From assembly GCA_030770545.1 (NCBI GenBank), contig CM061105.1:12135001-12199000 (forward strand): a stretch of DNA of 64,000 bases. Reading direction: 5' to 3'. Below are positions 24,601 through 39,600 of this stretch, in pieces; the first letter of the stretch is position 1, and every line of letters begins with the position of its first letter. Origin of the DNA: Macropodus opercularis. Lineage: Eukaryota; Chordata; Actinopteri; Anabantiformes; Osphronemidae. Made by a program: the position numbers and the translations under genes. The notes beneath the pieces were generated by a model, which saw only the letters and a list, made by a program, of their open reading frames with translations, did no database searches and had not been told where the DNA came from.

Positions 24601-27600
24601 TCAACATCAGGCTGCCAGGCGAGACAGAGACAAACAGGAAGTGCAAGAACATGGACAGGAAGCCAGAGTGCCGTACCGCTCCGGTGTGGGCAGGGTTTAC
24701 ATGAGGACTCACCCGGATCCTGCACCTGTTTCCACCTCAAGTCCAGCCCACATTGCGCAGGCCCCTCCCCACACCACACAAGCTCCTCCCCCCTCCCAAG
24801 AAAGGTCAGCTAGATTTTCGGAGCGGGAAAAAGTGATGAATATGGAGAACTACAGACGTGGAGGGGCTCAAGAGCGCAGAACCAGAACTCAGGAACAGCA
24901 TCCGCCCCAGCCGCAACAGCACCATCACCACCATCATGTCCCTGCCCACCAGGAGCCAAGCCCCGCTTCCTCAAGGGACTACAGCGTAGCAGCAGTGCCC
25001 AGCTCTCCTCGCACCTCCCGCCGGGCCTCCCTGCCCTCGACTCGCTACGGCATCTCACCTGGGGATTTGTTCATAGAGCAGCAGGCCCAAAGCATCCTCA
25101 ACAGGCAGGGGTGAGTTTAGAAAAACACAGTTATACACTGACATTTGAAGATAGTGAGAGAGGTTAGAGCAGTTTCTCCAAAAATGTATACCAACCTACT
25201 TTCTGTCTATTTTTCTGTTGTTATAAAGTTAGTGGCACAAGTATTTAAATAGGACGCCCACATGGTGTCTTGAGCTGAGGCATGTCATCCGTCTGCTGAG
25301 CTAGCCAGTCTCCTGCTTTGACCACTAGGCTTGTGTTAGGATCTTTCTAGACTGTGGTTCTGGCTCTGTCATGCTTGTCCTTCTCCAGTTTCACATAGAA
25401 ATGTACTCTGGGGAGAAGGGTTAAGACTATAGGGTACATCTAAAAAAATCGGATGTCTGGGAAGACATTTCTGATTATGATTCATCTAATTGGTGCAAAT
25501 CACTTTGCATCAATTGTTTGTTGGTGAGACATTTCGCTGAGGCCTGAAACTGTCGTCATCCTGTAGCTTGGCTGTGCGTTCAAAGAGTGACTGGTCTCTG
25601 AACACAGACTCAGAGAGTCCGACAGACACAGACTTCAGTCGGCCTTCAAGGTATCGTGCCTCTTGGGATCCCATCAGTGTGAAGACATATCAAACATCCA
25701 TCATCCACCGGGTACATGAAGCACTGGTCGTGATTCCTTTTCAAACACTTCTGTAACTGTTGCCAAGCAGGCAGAATATCTGTACATTTTAGTTGCTTAA
25801 TCAGAAATGTATTAAATGAAAATGTTTATTAGACTTTTAGGAACATCTGAACAAAGAAGTCAGTGAAACTTGATACAGTACCAGTGCTTTGACGCCTGTC
25901 CTTGGTGGACGTGCTGCTAACTCATTCCAACCAATCTAGCATTAAAAACGTCCTATTGTATTTCATTCATAAAACTTCTGTTAACTGGCATCACAGCCTC
26001 ACATTTAACACGTTTTTCAGGTTTGTAGATCTCAGTGGAGTTCAGTTTTTAACGTAACTCACTCCGCACTAAAACCTACAACTTAACATTTATTTCAGAT
26101 TTCTTTCAGCAGTCTTTTTATTAGTTTTTGTTGAAAATGCAGCAGTGTCACAACAACAAACAAAGGCTGAGCATTAAAGTAGTAGTGGAAATCCAGAGAG
26201 TTTTGTCATTGGTGCGCTTCCCTGCAGCTACTGTACATTCTTGTTAAATTAGTGTGACTGTGTGTGGCCTGGGTTTCATGAGCAGTTGAGTGGCGGTAGT
26301 GAACCAGACTTGATGGGGTGACAACATTAGTCAAGTTCAGACCCAGTGACTTGGCTCTCGGTGCCTCGTTCACACCACTACTCCTCAGATTCTGGCCTCT
26401 ACATCTCTGATAGCATGACAGTGACCTTAACAATGTCATTGCATAAGACCCCCATAACCACTTGATCCCTCTTGAGAGTTTGCCTTGTCTTAATCACCTG
26501 TTGTGGTTTGTGCTGGAAAGGTTACAGCGAAAAACATATTACAACACAGGTCTCAGAAGGGAACAGTTTGATCACTTTTTAGCTAGTATAATCCACCACC
26601 CCTGACTTCTAGTAGCTGCTTTTACTAGCTAGTATTATTGCGTGCTCATTAGTGTGTACACTCTGTTTAAGTCTTACATGCCAGATAAAGCAGAGGCCTG
26701 TCAATTATGCCTGGCTTAGCGGTCCACAATGAGATTAAAGCAGCCTCAGTTACCAGGGGTCAGAAGTGTTACTGACTGGAGACTTCGGAGAAAGCGAGAG
26801 AATTGTTTCAGCAAAGACTGGAATTTAAACCCAGTGTACGATGCTACTTGACCTTGTGACCTTAAATCTGCTGTAGGATTAGAAGCTCATCTAGGCCCCA
26901 TGACAGTCTCATGTCATAAACATGTCTTTTACTTTGGTCACTTGAAGCACATTTTTATTAGATTGGTGAAGTTTTTATAAATTGGGATTAAACTGCGTGT
27001 GTGGAATAATTAAAGCAGTATATTTATGCTGTGGGTGGCAACATTTACAGTATAAATACATCACTTTACTCCAAACACAGTATCTATTTGGATGGTAACA
27101 CAGTGAGTATTTTATGCAATCAGCCTTTATGTCCCAAGAAAGAAAACATTGGCACACGTCCTGTGGATTACGTCTTGAATGAGTTGCGAGAATAACATAG
27201 ATATTTGATTGATCTGAATCTCAGTGTCACTTATTCATTCCTTTCCCCAAGAATCCGAGTAAGGGAACGATTGTCCAGGGATGAAACTGTCCAGAGGCCC
27301 CCTGGCTGTAGTCCAGACCGGCACCAGGCTAACAGGCGACTTGCTGCTCATTATACACCACAGCGCCCAGAACCCACCCAACAAAGGACTGTTCCCCAGC
27401 CTCAGCCCAGCCCAAGCCGCCAAGCTGCCCACAGCCACACAGCGTACACTCCTGCCACCGCCGAGTATCAACACTCTGGCTCTACTTTGGATAATCAGGC
27501 CCATGTCCCAGGCAACACTACCAAACTTCCTGGACCTCCTGAAGTGCAACCACGAAGGAGACTGAGTGCCGACCAAATGTATGCTGCCCACAGAGAGGTG

Positions 27601-30600
27601 AGACTGGAGGCCAGGCAGGCCCTAAAAGAAGAGGCACAAACAGAGGGCTTACTGAAAAGTAGGAAAGCAGTTTTGCCCTCAGAGATTCGTCGAAGAGAAA
27701 GGAGCGTGGATGATGTTCATAGGGGACGGCATGAAGACATGGAATGGCAAAACAGTAGTCCAGAAAGTAGGAGGAAGAGTCGAGGAGAGGAAGACTGGGA
27801 TCCAGAGAGACTGAGGGAGAGAGGCAGGGACAGAGGGAGAGAGAGAAACATGGAAAGGATCAGAGAAAGGGGGAAAGAGCCTGTCTTAAGTCAGGGCAGC
27901 CAAGAGGAGAAAGTATTTACGTCTAGGAAACCTGCCTATGCATCTGTTCAACAGCAGCCCAGACAGCATCAACTCACAGAGCCTGTGTATCATCAAGAGT
28001 CCACAGTTCAGCAGCAGGAGCCACAGTATGAAGCCAGAAGGAGACAAAATGGTGGTCAAATCATGCAGCATCAATCTGACCACTCAGGACAAACAAAAGA
28101 TCCAGAGAGACAGCAAGAATACGAGCTTCACAGACCAGAGCCCCTTCAACAAGACTCTATGGGAAAACAGCGAGAGCCGCAACTAGATGATCAGTTTGAG
28201 CCACAGAGGCAACAGCAAGATTCATCTGAGCACGAAAGGTTCGACTCAGTCATCTACGTCCAGAAGGGCTCTCCTTTCCCTCAGGCCCAACGCAGGAGCA
28301 TGGAGATGAGCAGAGGGCCCAAACCAAAGACACGAACCCGCTCGATGTCAGATATAGGTGTGAGCAAACATTCTGCCATATTTCACATGGACAGGGCAGC
28401 GGCCAGCAGAGACACAACCAGGGCCATCCCACCATCGGGGATGGCTAATGGGGAGACGAGCACGCTGGACACCAGGGTGTCAGTAGCACAGCTGCGACAC
28501 TCTTATTTGGAGAATGCTAACCGGAAACCTGAGTTGTAGGTCAAGTGGCATGGCCTCTGTCTGAATCACGACATAACCGTCTAACTCTGTATTAGTGAGC
28601 TGTTGCAGATAAATAAACCAAAACAATGGTAATCAGTGGCATGAAATGGGTGAAAGAGTTTTGCAGTAATATCTGTTATTGTGTTTAAAGCTCACTTACT
28701 TCTGCATGTTAATATGAATCCTTGCAACTGACCCTTTGGCAGTTGTTTGCAGCTGCATGGATTTCATTCAAAGGCTTCACCTTGTTTCTTTCAGGTTGTG
28801 CTCAGTGTGTGTCAACATGTCTTCACTTCCTGGTAAACTGTAAAAACCACACCAACCATTCTTTCTCTTTATGTTGTCTTCGCAAATCTTTCCAAACTGA
28901 CCCGCTACTCCAAAAGTGAATCAACTAAAGTAGATCTGTCAGCGATGGAGATAGATCCAGCTGGTGGTACCGATCAGGACAGGGGCGCTCGGAGGCCTCG
29001 GCGGTACATCACTCCAGGGGAGACTCGCATGTCCGAGAGGTTTCGGACCCAGCCCATCACCTCTGCGGAGCGTCTGGAGTCTGACAGGTGCAGGAAGGGC
29101 TTTCTGCTCTCACAGTCATTTTATTTGCAAATAAGACTCCTTTCACTTGTGTGGTACATGTCTCGGGGTTGGTGTTTAGTTGATGATAATATCTCATGCT
29201 TTCAAATCTAGTGATTCAATTATTGTCTGGTACAGGTCTCGGCTGAGCCCATCACAGCTTCAGGATGCAGAAGGTGAGTTCAGTCAGTTGCATTAATGCA
29301 CAATATAATACATTTATACAATGAAAAGAAATTTTAGTAACATAATGACTCATAATTGTTTAAGCAGATGAAGAGACGCTTGATGAGAGAGCCAAGATGA
29401 GTGTGGCTGCTAAGAGGTCACTTTTTAGGGTATATTGCCTACTTTATTTGCATGTTTTATAAACTTTTGTCAATCTCAAACATTCTGAAATCACATGCTG
29501 ATGTTTTCCTGACATCTTGTACCAGGAGCTGGAAAGAACATCAGAGGGAGGAGTTCCCAAACCCCGCTCTCGAAACGCTGCAGTCGAAAGGCGCCTGAGG
29601 AGAGTTCAGGACCGCTCCCACACTCAGCCCGTCACCAACAGGGAGGTGGTCAGCGCCTCAAGGTATCAACTAAAATAATGCTGAAAGTCTCATTTTCTCA
29701 GTGCTACCGGTCTTCTTCTGTGGTGTTTTTTTCTGTTTTTTCCAGTTGACTTTAATCTTTCTTTTTACGTTCTGTGCCTCCTTTTACTCTGCTCGTAAGT
29801 GATCCTGACACATCGCCACAGTCAGTGAGCATCCATGCCACCGCACCTCGCGCTCCCAGTCCCACTGTAGTCAACACTAGTGTGACTAGCATCAGGTATA
29901 GCTGGGTTTTTTATATTTACAGTATGTCAGTGCATGGGTTGCTTACATTAATAGATTTAATTTAAATTTAATGGGAGCCTTTGATACACTGTGATATGTT
30001 TGGGAATTTTATACTTTATGCATTTATTAAATTGCCCATCCCATTGCATCCAACTTTACTACGTTTGTGACCAACTGCACCTGTTTCCGCTCATGATCTT
30101 ACCTTGTTGTCTGTACTGAACAATGTAACTGTGGCACAGGGACATTGTTTTTGCTGCCTCCCGCTCCTGCTGCAGTGCCAGGAGAGGGAGGTAGAGAATG
30201 TGCCACAGCTCTGTGCAGCTCAGTTTACCTTGTTATTTCTGTCCCCTCGTGTGCTGCTTCTTTGCTGTCTGTGTGCACCTTATAGGGCAAGGAAGCTGGT
30301 GTTTACACAATAACTTGTTCACTATTTTCCATTGCTCAGTTTGAGAGCGTTTGCTCATGCACTGTTTTTCACGTGCAGAGTATAGATGTCAGGAAGGAAG
30401 TAGGTTGAATTTCCTGTGGAAAGGTCAAAGGTTGAGCCAGTTAGAGTGTAAGCATCGTGCAGCATGTTTAACAACCCAGGTGTAGCTTAGCACACTGAGA
30501 CTGGGAGACTGCATGCACCCTGTAAACATCTGACAGCATCAGATCATTGTCTCTGTAACTTCATAGGTGATGGTTAAAACCAAAACCAAAGTTTTTAATT

Positions 30601-33600
30601 CAATGCATAGTGCAGGTTTGTAGCAGGTTTACATCCTATCCTTGATAAATTAGCTTCCAGAATAAAAGTTCTGTAAATCAAGTATTTATTTCAACACTCA
30701 CTCATCCCTTTAACTTCGTCAGTATTCAAGCCTCATCCCAGCTGGGCTCAGCAGGCCACGAGCAGGAGCAGGAGAAGGATACTCAGGAATACCAGCATCC
30801 AGCTCACTCTCCACGCACTGGGGTGGAGAGGCATGGCCACGAATGTTTCCCAGACGAGCCAGACCTGTCCACCCTCAGCTTGTCTGAGAAGATGGCCCTT
30901 TTCAATCGCCTCGCCCAGCCTACTGGGAAAACCACTGAGGGGAGCCGAGCAGACACCCGCCAGCGCAGGGCCAATGCCCGTTTTCAGACCCAACCCATCA
31001 CTCAAGGAGAGGTGGAGAAGGTACTGTAGATGAAGGATGCAAAATATTTATATATTTGATAGTTCCCATACCCATTTATAATACTAAAATGATACGCATC
31101 CCTTCTAATCCCCGCAAAATGATAGAAGTTATAATTAAAAGTTCCACTTCATGGCAGAAGACGTTATTGTAAGACATTTGCAGATAATCAATTAGTACCA
31201 GAAATGTTTGACTTTTTAATTCAGGTTAAGTAGGTACAACAGATGTGCTCAACTCTGTATTGACAGTACTATGTGTGATATACCATCTGCATCCGTTTTT
31301 AAATACTAGGCCCTACTGCAGCAGCTGCAGGTCACTTACTCAGTGCAGTGAGTGTTTTAACATGCAGTAGTTTCCCTTAGTGCTTTGTGCACAGTTCTGA
31401 GTTCAGCTGGTGCCTGTAAAAGAACATGGGTCACACAAATCATTCTTTGTTGCCTCTAGATGTCACATATAACTAATTCCATTATTTACCGTATATTCCT
31501 CAGTCAGCTGCTCTGCACTGAAACACTAACGTGAAACCTCCAGGGACAGAGCTGACACAGCATGTTACTGTAGGCTCACCTCTCCATGTTCTCAGCTGTC
31601 AATTATAGTCGATCATTCGTGTCCACACAGGAAGCTGAGCAACTTGTAACCTCTGCAGCAGTTTGCAACGGCGACTTAGAAGGCAATAAGGGAGATCATG
31701 TAAGAACCCTGCTGCCTGTACAGAGCTTCTCGCTGGTTGTATTGATCCTGGGAACCCCACTAGTTGCTGGTTTAGATATGGCAGCGGATGCTTGCTGTAG
31801 GCTTCCTATTGATGTTTATAAAAGTGTGAACATGACAAATGAAATGAAACGTTTAAGTGTATATGTTTCAATTAAAGTGTGCAGTTTTTGTCCTGTGGCA
31901 CCTTTGTTAAAGCTAGTTGCTGCTGAGACATGCTTGTTCATTGCAAGGCAAGCATGAAGTAGTTCAGCACATGCTACACTTTTTAAACCTCCTGTCCACC
32001 TAAACCAACTCAGCAAAAAGACTTCATCTAGACATTAATAAAGTATGTGGAAGACATGGTCTGTCAGAGTCAGCAGAAGGCTGCAACCCTACATCTCACC
32101 TATAGCATGAAGGCAAAGCATCTTGTGAACTGGCTGCATATTGTTCTGGATGTTGCACTGGACCCGCACTGTTTGACTGAAGGGGAACTGGGGGACACTT
32201 TTCCATATGCGCTACACTAATATGCGGTACATGCTAATAGTGGTACTTCTTTCATATGTTTAATGGATGATGATTTCATAAACAGCCAGGGCCTTATTTC
32301 TGAATTGCAAAGTTCAGCTTTTTTCTCAGTTTTAAGAATGACTCAGTTGTGCCTGTGCTTCTTGCTGCCATTTTGTGAATGAGTTCCCATGAGGCTTTGC
32401 ATATTTGTGAGCAAACTTGCGTTTTAAGCGCCTGCTGCTGTCCTGTTCTCTCATCCATCCACTGATTTTGTTACTGCCTCCCTGTCTCTGAACCTCTCAC
32501 AAGTCCTGTTGTTCCTTCAGGTGAAAATCGGTGGTGATCTCAAACTAGAACCCCTGTCGGCATCTGTGGTTCGTTCCGTGGCAGCTGTCACTTCCCACGC
32601 ATCTGTCACCACGGTAACCATGACGCCAGGCAGCAGCAGCATTGGCAACGATGACGGTCTTCGCCCAGGGACGAAGTCCACAGCTATCCCCTATATCCCT
32701 GCCCAACAACAAGCATCCAGCATCACAAGCAGCCACCAGGAGAGGGCGCTGAGGTATTTCTCTTTGACCCAGTGTAGGGACCCAGGCCACCTTGAGTCTG
32801 AGCTCAGCTCCTCCCCCCTCCTCCCCAAGAGCCAGGAGAAAGTGGGGGTTCCTCCTGCTGCCACATCCTTCACTGGTCACAGGCATCAGAGGGAGGCAGT
32901 GGAGGAGCAGCAAGAGGAGGAGGACAGGGGCAGACAACAGGGAGGAGCCAGAGAAGACAGCCAAGGCGGCAGCACTAAGCGCTCCCCCGACAGGGACCGG
33001 GACGGCAGGCAGCAGAAGCATCCCCAGACTCAGCAGTCTGCCGAGCCATCATTCTGGAGGGGCGAGTCACAGCCACTGCCCAGCTGGAGAGCCACAGACG
33101 GAGACTCCCAGGAGAGCAGAGGGAGAGCAGAGGAAGGAGGAAGAGGAGGCTACCTGAGAGAGGCTGTAGCAGCTCAAAGCTCATCCACACAGGAACAGGA
33201 GAGGAGCAGCAGTCAGGCAGGCATCTCAGGTAGGAGGATACAACAATGAGCTAAACAAAAAAGAGACAGCGAGGAGAGGAAATAACATTTAAAAAAGGAA
33301 TACCTAGGAGGAGAGAGATGACTGTGAAACACTAGAACAGAGTGACAAAAACAGAGAAATGTCTTGGGAAGGGGCTGTGCTCGTTATGCTCATTGTCTTG
33401 TACCGCGTGCACCCACGCATGATTTCTGTCTGTCGACACGCACACTCTGCCCAGCTGGGGGATTTGATTAGGCTGATACTGTGTGTCTGTGTGTGATGGA
33501 GAGAGAGATGTCTGAGGCTGTATGTAATTAGCATATTTTTTCATTCATTTGCCTCATGGCTTCCTTTGTCTAGGGAGTGGAAGCCCTTTCCTGGCATGTA

Positions 33601-36600
33601 GTTTGACAGCCAGTGATTTTTGTTTTACATTGAGCTGTGTGTGCTCTCTGTCACGGCCTGCATTTATAGGCTGTGGTCCCTTCGCACCATGTCATGCCTG
33701 TGGGTTAGTCATGTCCATTCTACAGTATAATGGGCCTGACCCGTTTTCTTATGTGCTCAAGCAGAATGTGTCCAGGGGTGGTCTTTTCCCATGCATGCAC
33801 ACAGAGTACAGAGATGAAAGCGGTCTGTGAGAGAGTGCAGATCTATTGGTCAGCACTAACATGAAGCAGGTAGAGGACAGAAAGGACACAATGGACGCCT
33901 TGTCTGCAGGCTGCACTCCTATTTACTTTTGCATGGCTAGAGTAGAACTAAAGTTTATGTTGTGGTATCATGACACTGAAGGACTTGCATCAATTGAGGA
34001 CTTCTTACCACTGTGCCTGTCTAACTCTAACGGCTGCCTCGTCCTTAAAGAAATATATGGTGCATAGTTATATTCTTTATCCATTTTCCAGGTTTGCCAG
34101 ATCATCCTGCAGCACTGAGACCACTGATTGCTAAAGTGTCATCCAGGACAGTGTCTCACGTGTCAAACAACCAGCAGCATCATCAAACCATCGTTCAACC
34201 TCCTCAAACACTGCCCAAACCTGTCACTCAGGAGCTTCGGCCTGCACAGTCGAAACCGTCATCCTATATCCAGCCCCAGCCATACTCCCAGCCCCCGCCA
34301 ACTTATCCAAAGCCTTTCACGCAGTCCCCTCAAACCCAGCTCAAACCTCAGGGATTTATCCAGCCTCTCCCTAAGCCTTCCCCCCAGCAGACAAGCTCAG
34401 AGCTCCAGCCCAAAGCCCTGGTGGCTCCTCAGCCACCACCCAAGCCTCAGTCTTTCCCTCAGGCCCTGGTCAAGTCCCAGTCCCTGCCTCTGGACAACAT
34501 TGAGGACTTCAGCAGACACAGTGTCCATTCTGGGGATCTTCTGTCTCCCACAGGGTCTGGAGACCGTCTGTCTGACAGCATGTCCACCAAACAGATGTCC
34601 ATCAAGGAGAGGTGAGTGGTGGCTGAAGAACAGCACAATTTATCCTATTAAATATAAAAGAAAATCCAGTGTACTTTACAGCCAGCGCCCAGACCCTGAC
34701 GAGATGAAAACTGAGGAGCCTGCATTGATCGAACCCTGACAGAGATTTATACCTGCAGCGCTATTGTAAATTTGCCCAGATTGAGAGATTCAGGCACAAG
34801 TCTGTCCTTCCTTGCAGTGTCAAGGTTTGCAGTACACACGTACTTAGAGGCGAAGCGGCTCCATTTTTAGCATCGTTGTGTTTTTTTCTCTCAGCCAACA
34901 GAGAGCTGTGTGGACGAGAGAAATCCTTTGAGGTTTTACAGATTTCTCTTCATGCCCTTATTTCTGCTCTGTCCACAGTGATCCAGCAGAGATGATGACA
35001 TACTTACTATCACCCCTCAGCCGTCCGTTATCTTTTGTCACGTTTGCTGGCACCAGAGTAGAATCTGACCTGGTTTTTCACCCTGAAAGGAGTTTTATGT
35101 TATAAGGCCTTGATAGAAATGCTACAAAAAACAACGTTGGCACCTTTTATTCGATTTTTAACATAGCTTAACATAAGCTCCTAAACTAGATCACAGTTCT
35201 GAATTTGAAACTAATTATTAGGAACAAAGGGCTAAATAAAAGCCTGTCTTGTTTCAGAGTGGCACTGCTGAAGAAGAGTGGCGAGGAAGACTGGAGGAAC
35301 AGGATCAACAAGAAACAGGAAGTGGTTAAAGTGGCGTCCACCGAGCAGCCGGCTCAGCTGCTGGAAACGGAGCAGAGCTGCCATAAGAAGGTCAGTCTCT
35401 ATACAGCAGTACTGTATGTGTGATCCAATAAAGCGAGCGTCTACTAAATGACAGCAGTGTGTTATCTCTTTTATAATATATATTTTTATATTTTAGATAA
35501 ATTGAGATGACGAGTCACATTATTACACTTTCAGTTATTAATGTCAAATAGCATAAACACCAGTCAAACATTTCACCCCCATCCTCCCCAGTTTCCATGC
35601 CAGCTCCTGTCCCCTGCTGTTTTAGCTAAGTGCTCCTTTCATTTTCCCCTTTCGTCCATCTGTTGTTTGAGCCCAGAGGTTGGGATCAGGGCCGTGTCCA
35701 GCCCTGTAGCATTAGCAGGCTGGAGTGTTGGTGAGAGATAAACACCTCCTCCAGTTTAGCTGCAGAGGAACTTTCACTACAACCATGGGAGCTGATACTG
35801 ATACTTATACTGAAGCTTATTGGACAAAAATGAAGCCATTGTGTGTCGTCAAAGTTAAACCATTATTAGATTTGAGTTAATAAACTAATATAAGCTCTGA
35901 TTGAGGCTTTAGGGCTCTTTATCCTTCAGCTCATCTACTTCACATTAGTATTCTGTAGGGCACAACAGCCTGGATGGTAATCCAGGCAGCCTCACCCCTA
36001 AACCCATTAAAGCAACAATAGTCGTCTCCCCCTCCCTCTGACCAAGTACTTCCCCTGTTTTTAACCCCTCAGGCGGAAGGGGTGGTCGTTCAAGACTACT
36101 CTGCTGTGTCTGTGTCTGAACAGCTGTGGGTAAGAGCCACTGGCAGCCGCTCACTGACCCTGAGCCAATCCGCTTTGCGTGGGACCTGTGTTGTCCAATC
36201 TCAGCTTTGTGTGGGTGATGTCTGAGGCTGTGTTGCTTCTCTTGAATCTTTTGGGTGCTTGTCATTGGCAGCCTGCGATGCTGCTCTAACGCAGTGGGAC
36301 GGTCATGGAGCGTGGCCAGCGCTGGGGCTGTCTTGAAGGGGCACTAACTGAAGGGGTTCAGAGAAACCTTAATCTGGTTAAATGTCTTTAATCTAAATTT
36401 ACATGCAATATTTTGGGGCTGTCCAAACATTTCACCACATTCATAGTCAAACTAAGCTTTATAAAACAAACCATCAAACATCTTTAAAAAGTAACTACCA
36501 GGATGATGTAGTTTGGTTCAGTATGGACACCTGAAACCCAGGGGAGGAAGAAGACAGTCTAGTGTGTTCACTACATACAGTTTAGATCAAATAAACAAAA

Positions 36601-39600
36601 TGACTATGTTTTATAGATTATATGTTTGGAATGAGTTATATTTTATTAAGGGAGGGAGAAAAGCTGAGTGCAATTGTGGAATAATAGTTAATATTTTACT
36701 TTTTAGCCAATTTGAAGCAGCAGAAAAAACAGAGAAGGAGCCTGTTGCTACTGAATGCACCTTTAAGCTTTGGGCTTTCACTGCACCAGTAATCTATGAT
36801 TCAAGCAACTGGCGTTTGCAGTCTGCTGCTTTATTTCTAACATTAACATTCATTTTCCTGCTCTGTTTCAGACGCTGGAGTTGTTTAAAAGGCTTTTGTA
36901 ATCTCCTAAAGAAGCAGTAACCCATTGATATGTACTGTCGACTGTGCATGTGTGTTTATTTTGAACGTAAATATAAGTTTATAGATCAGCTCTGGCTGAA
37001 ATTAACGCAAGGCGAGTCATGTAGCTGTCCCAGATTGTGTCCGTGGACCTAGACTGGCCCTTGCATCTCTCCTTTATTCTCCCTTTTCTGCATCACCATT
37101 CTTTTGCTTCCATTTTCTCGCATTTTTCCTTCCATCTCTACGTCTTCCAGGAACCTGTCTTTTCTTCCACCTATTCTCCTCCTCTCTCCCTTGGCCAAAA
37201 GTGTCAGTATATAGAGCATCACAGTCAGGTAAGGACACGCATCTGGCACGCTCGAAGCGGCTGCATGTGCTAGACTCAGCAACTTGTGTGAAGTTCTGAG
37301 CAGGTTGTGGTTACAGCAGCATGAGCACGATTCAGTTTAAAGGCACCACTTCTACTGCGGACTACTGTAGATGATGTCGTTTTGGAATAACGTGCACTTA
37401 GCTCGCTCAAATGCATCAAATCCTTTTATATCCGCTTGGCTTCATATGAGGACCACATTAATTATTGCTGCAAAGGAAACGAAAAAGTAACGTGGTGATA
37501 TAACAGAGCTGTGTGTGCAGTTATAAAGTTCTTCCAAGGTTTGTGTGGAAAGTTTGGAGAACTACAATGTGACCAAGAATTAACAGTCAGCATCATCCTG
37601 AGTTTATTGCTTTGCCTTCAGGACTTTAAATTAATGATCAAATAATGTAATTATACATCTAAATCCCTCTCGTGTGTAGAACATGGGAGAGGAGATTGAC
37701 GCCCAGATGACCATTGAGGAGAGGAAGCAGATGATTTCAACTCGTGAGGATGCCTGGAGGACAAAAGGCCAAGGAGCAGCCAATGACTCCACCCAGTACA
37801 CCGTTGCTGCCCGTATGGTCAAGAAAGGTCAGTTCACAAACCTTCTGAATATTAGCACAGTATTTTAATACCTAAATTATACTCGCTGATGTGACTCCAT
37901 ACTGAAATATGCTGGTACAGTGAGAGCTGCAAAGTCTCTCCGCTGATGGTTTGTCCCATCTGATGTAGGATGTCTTTTCCCCAGGTCTGGCTGCCTCTTC
38001 CTCCGTTATCAGTCCCATCCTGTCACCAGTCTCCACCAAACTCAAGAGCAACACGCCTGCTGTCAGCAAACCACAAGAGGGTGAGGCAGATGTGAAAGTC
38101 CCGGGTGATCACTGAGAGACGGGGGCCTTGGTGCTGTTTAACACTGTCAAGCTTTAAACCTGCGTAGATTTAAAGAAACTTTTGTCTGTTAAGCTCTACA
38201 GTGTGTTTTATTGATAGATAATTTACATTTCTATTTAACAGATTGTTTGAACTATTTCATTTCCAGAAATTGAGGCCAGGTCAGAGATGGAATCAGACAA
38301 GAAACTAGACAAGTTGGAAAGCTTCCTGGGGCGTCTAAACAGTAAAGGTATGGACTCCCAGGTCAACAAGTTAAACATTTTTCATTATTGTTTGCTTTCT
38401 AGTGTCTTACACTGACTTGTTTTCCTTTTGCTTGTCATAATAAGTCTATAAGATAAGTCTGTTTTTTTTTTTACTGTTCAGTGGCAGGTCTGCAGGAAAC
38501 CACGCTAACAGTGACGGAGAAGGCAGTGAAGGAAGTGATGAAGCTGGACGATGAAATCTTCTCCAAGTTTTACAGACATGTTGCTGAATTTCCACGCATG
38601 CCCACCAGGATCGAGATCAGTGAGGACTTTGACGCTATCTTTGGTTCTCAGGGACCCAGGTAAGAAAATGGAAAAATCCCCTAAAGATGCCTGTAGGGGC
38701 AGATGGCACATGACACTTGATTCATTTACGCTCATGCTTTTCTGTCTCACCAGGTTGACTTCAGCCATGGTGCAGCATAAGAGGTCAGTGCGCCCGTCTA
38801 GGAACGTCCAGGCGTCCAGAAACCCCCTGAAGATGCTGGCAGCCAGGGGGGACATCAGGCACGAGTACACCGAGCAGAGACTGAACGTGGCACAGCTGGA
38901 GAGCAAGAGAATGAAGGCGGAGAAGCGTGAATGTAAGGATGTGTAATCATGATCACCATCCACAGCCAAAACTACGCGAACTCCACCTCTTTGTTGATTG
39001 TGTAAACTGTGTTAATTGGAGTGACCCACTTTTGCAACTGTGTTTCCAGTAGGAACCTGGCTAATCAAAATTTAATGGAGCACTTAGTGTGTTATTTTCT
39101 CGTCCCTGGAGGTCTTTGCTTGTGTAAAATGTCTATTTTTTCATTCCAGCAAATAAAACATCAGAGTACTCTGAGGCTGCGTTGGCAGGTTTGGCCAGTA
39201 AAGAAAACTTCAGCAGTGTGAGTCTGCGCAGCGTCAACATCTCAGAGCAGATGTCCAACAACAGTGCTGTGCCGTACAAAAACCTCATGCTGATGCAAAT
39301 CAAAGGTAAAAATCCCACCTTCACTATGATCAGCTGCTGCATTATGTTGTCGTTGCTTTTAGAGTTTAACCTTTGCCTCAAAGCTGAACTCATTATTATA
39401 CTTAACGAAAGATTTATAGCATTTAAAACATTATTAGTTATTTCGGCAAAACATCAAATATTAGGCACTGGTATTATTAAGTTGTACTTTTTAAACCAAC
39501 TAATTCAGTTTGACTTTGTTGTTTTCAGGTCGCCGTCATGTTCAGACCCGATTAGTGGAGCCAAGAGCATCTTCCTTGAACAGCGGCGACTGTTTCCTGT

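Noticed and set aside
27205..27251. Use of the open frame start at 27,205 as a separate gene start
   Set aside because: The frame continues upstream of a splice acceptor (CCCCAAG|A at 27,252) that joins in phase to svil exon 25567-25650; the earlier bases are intron.
32545..33021. 158-codon open frame antisense to a svil exon
   Set aside because: The opposite strand is a phase-consistent svil exon; the antisense peptide is a leucine-rich shadow.
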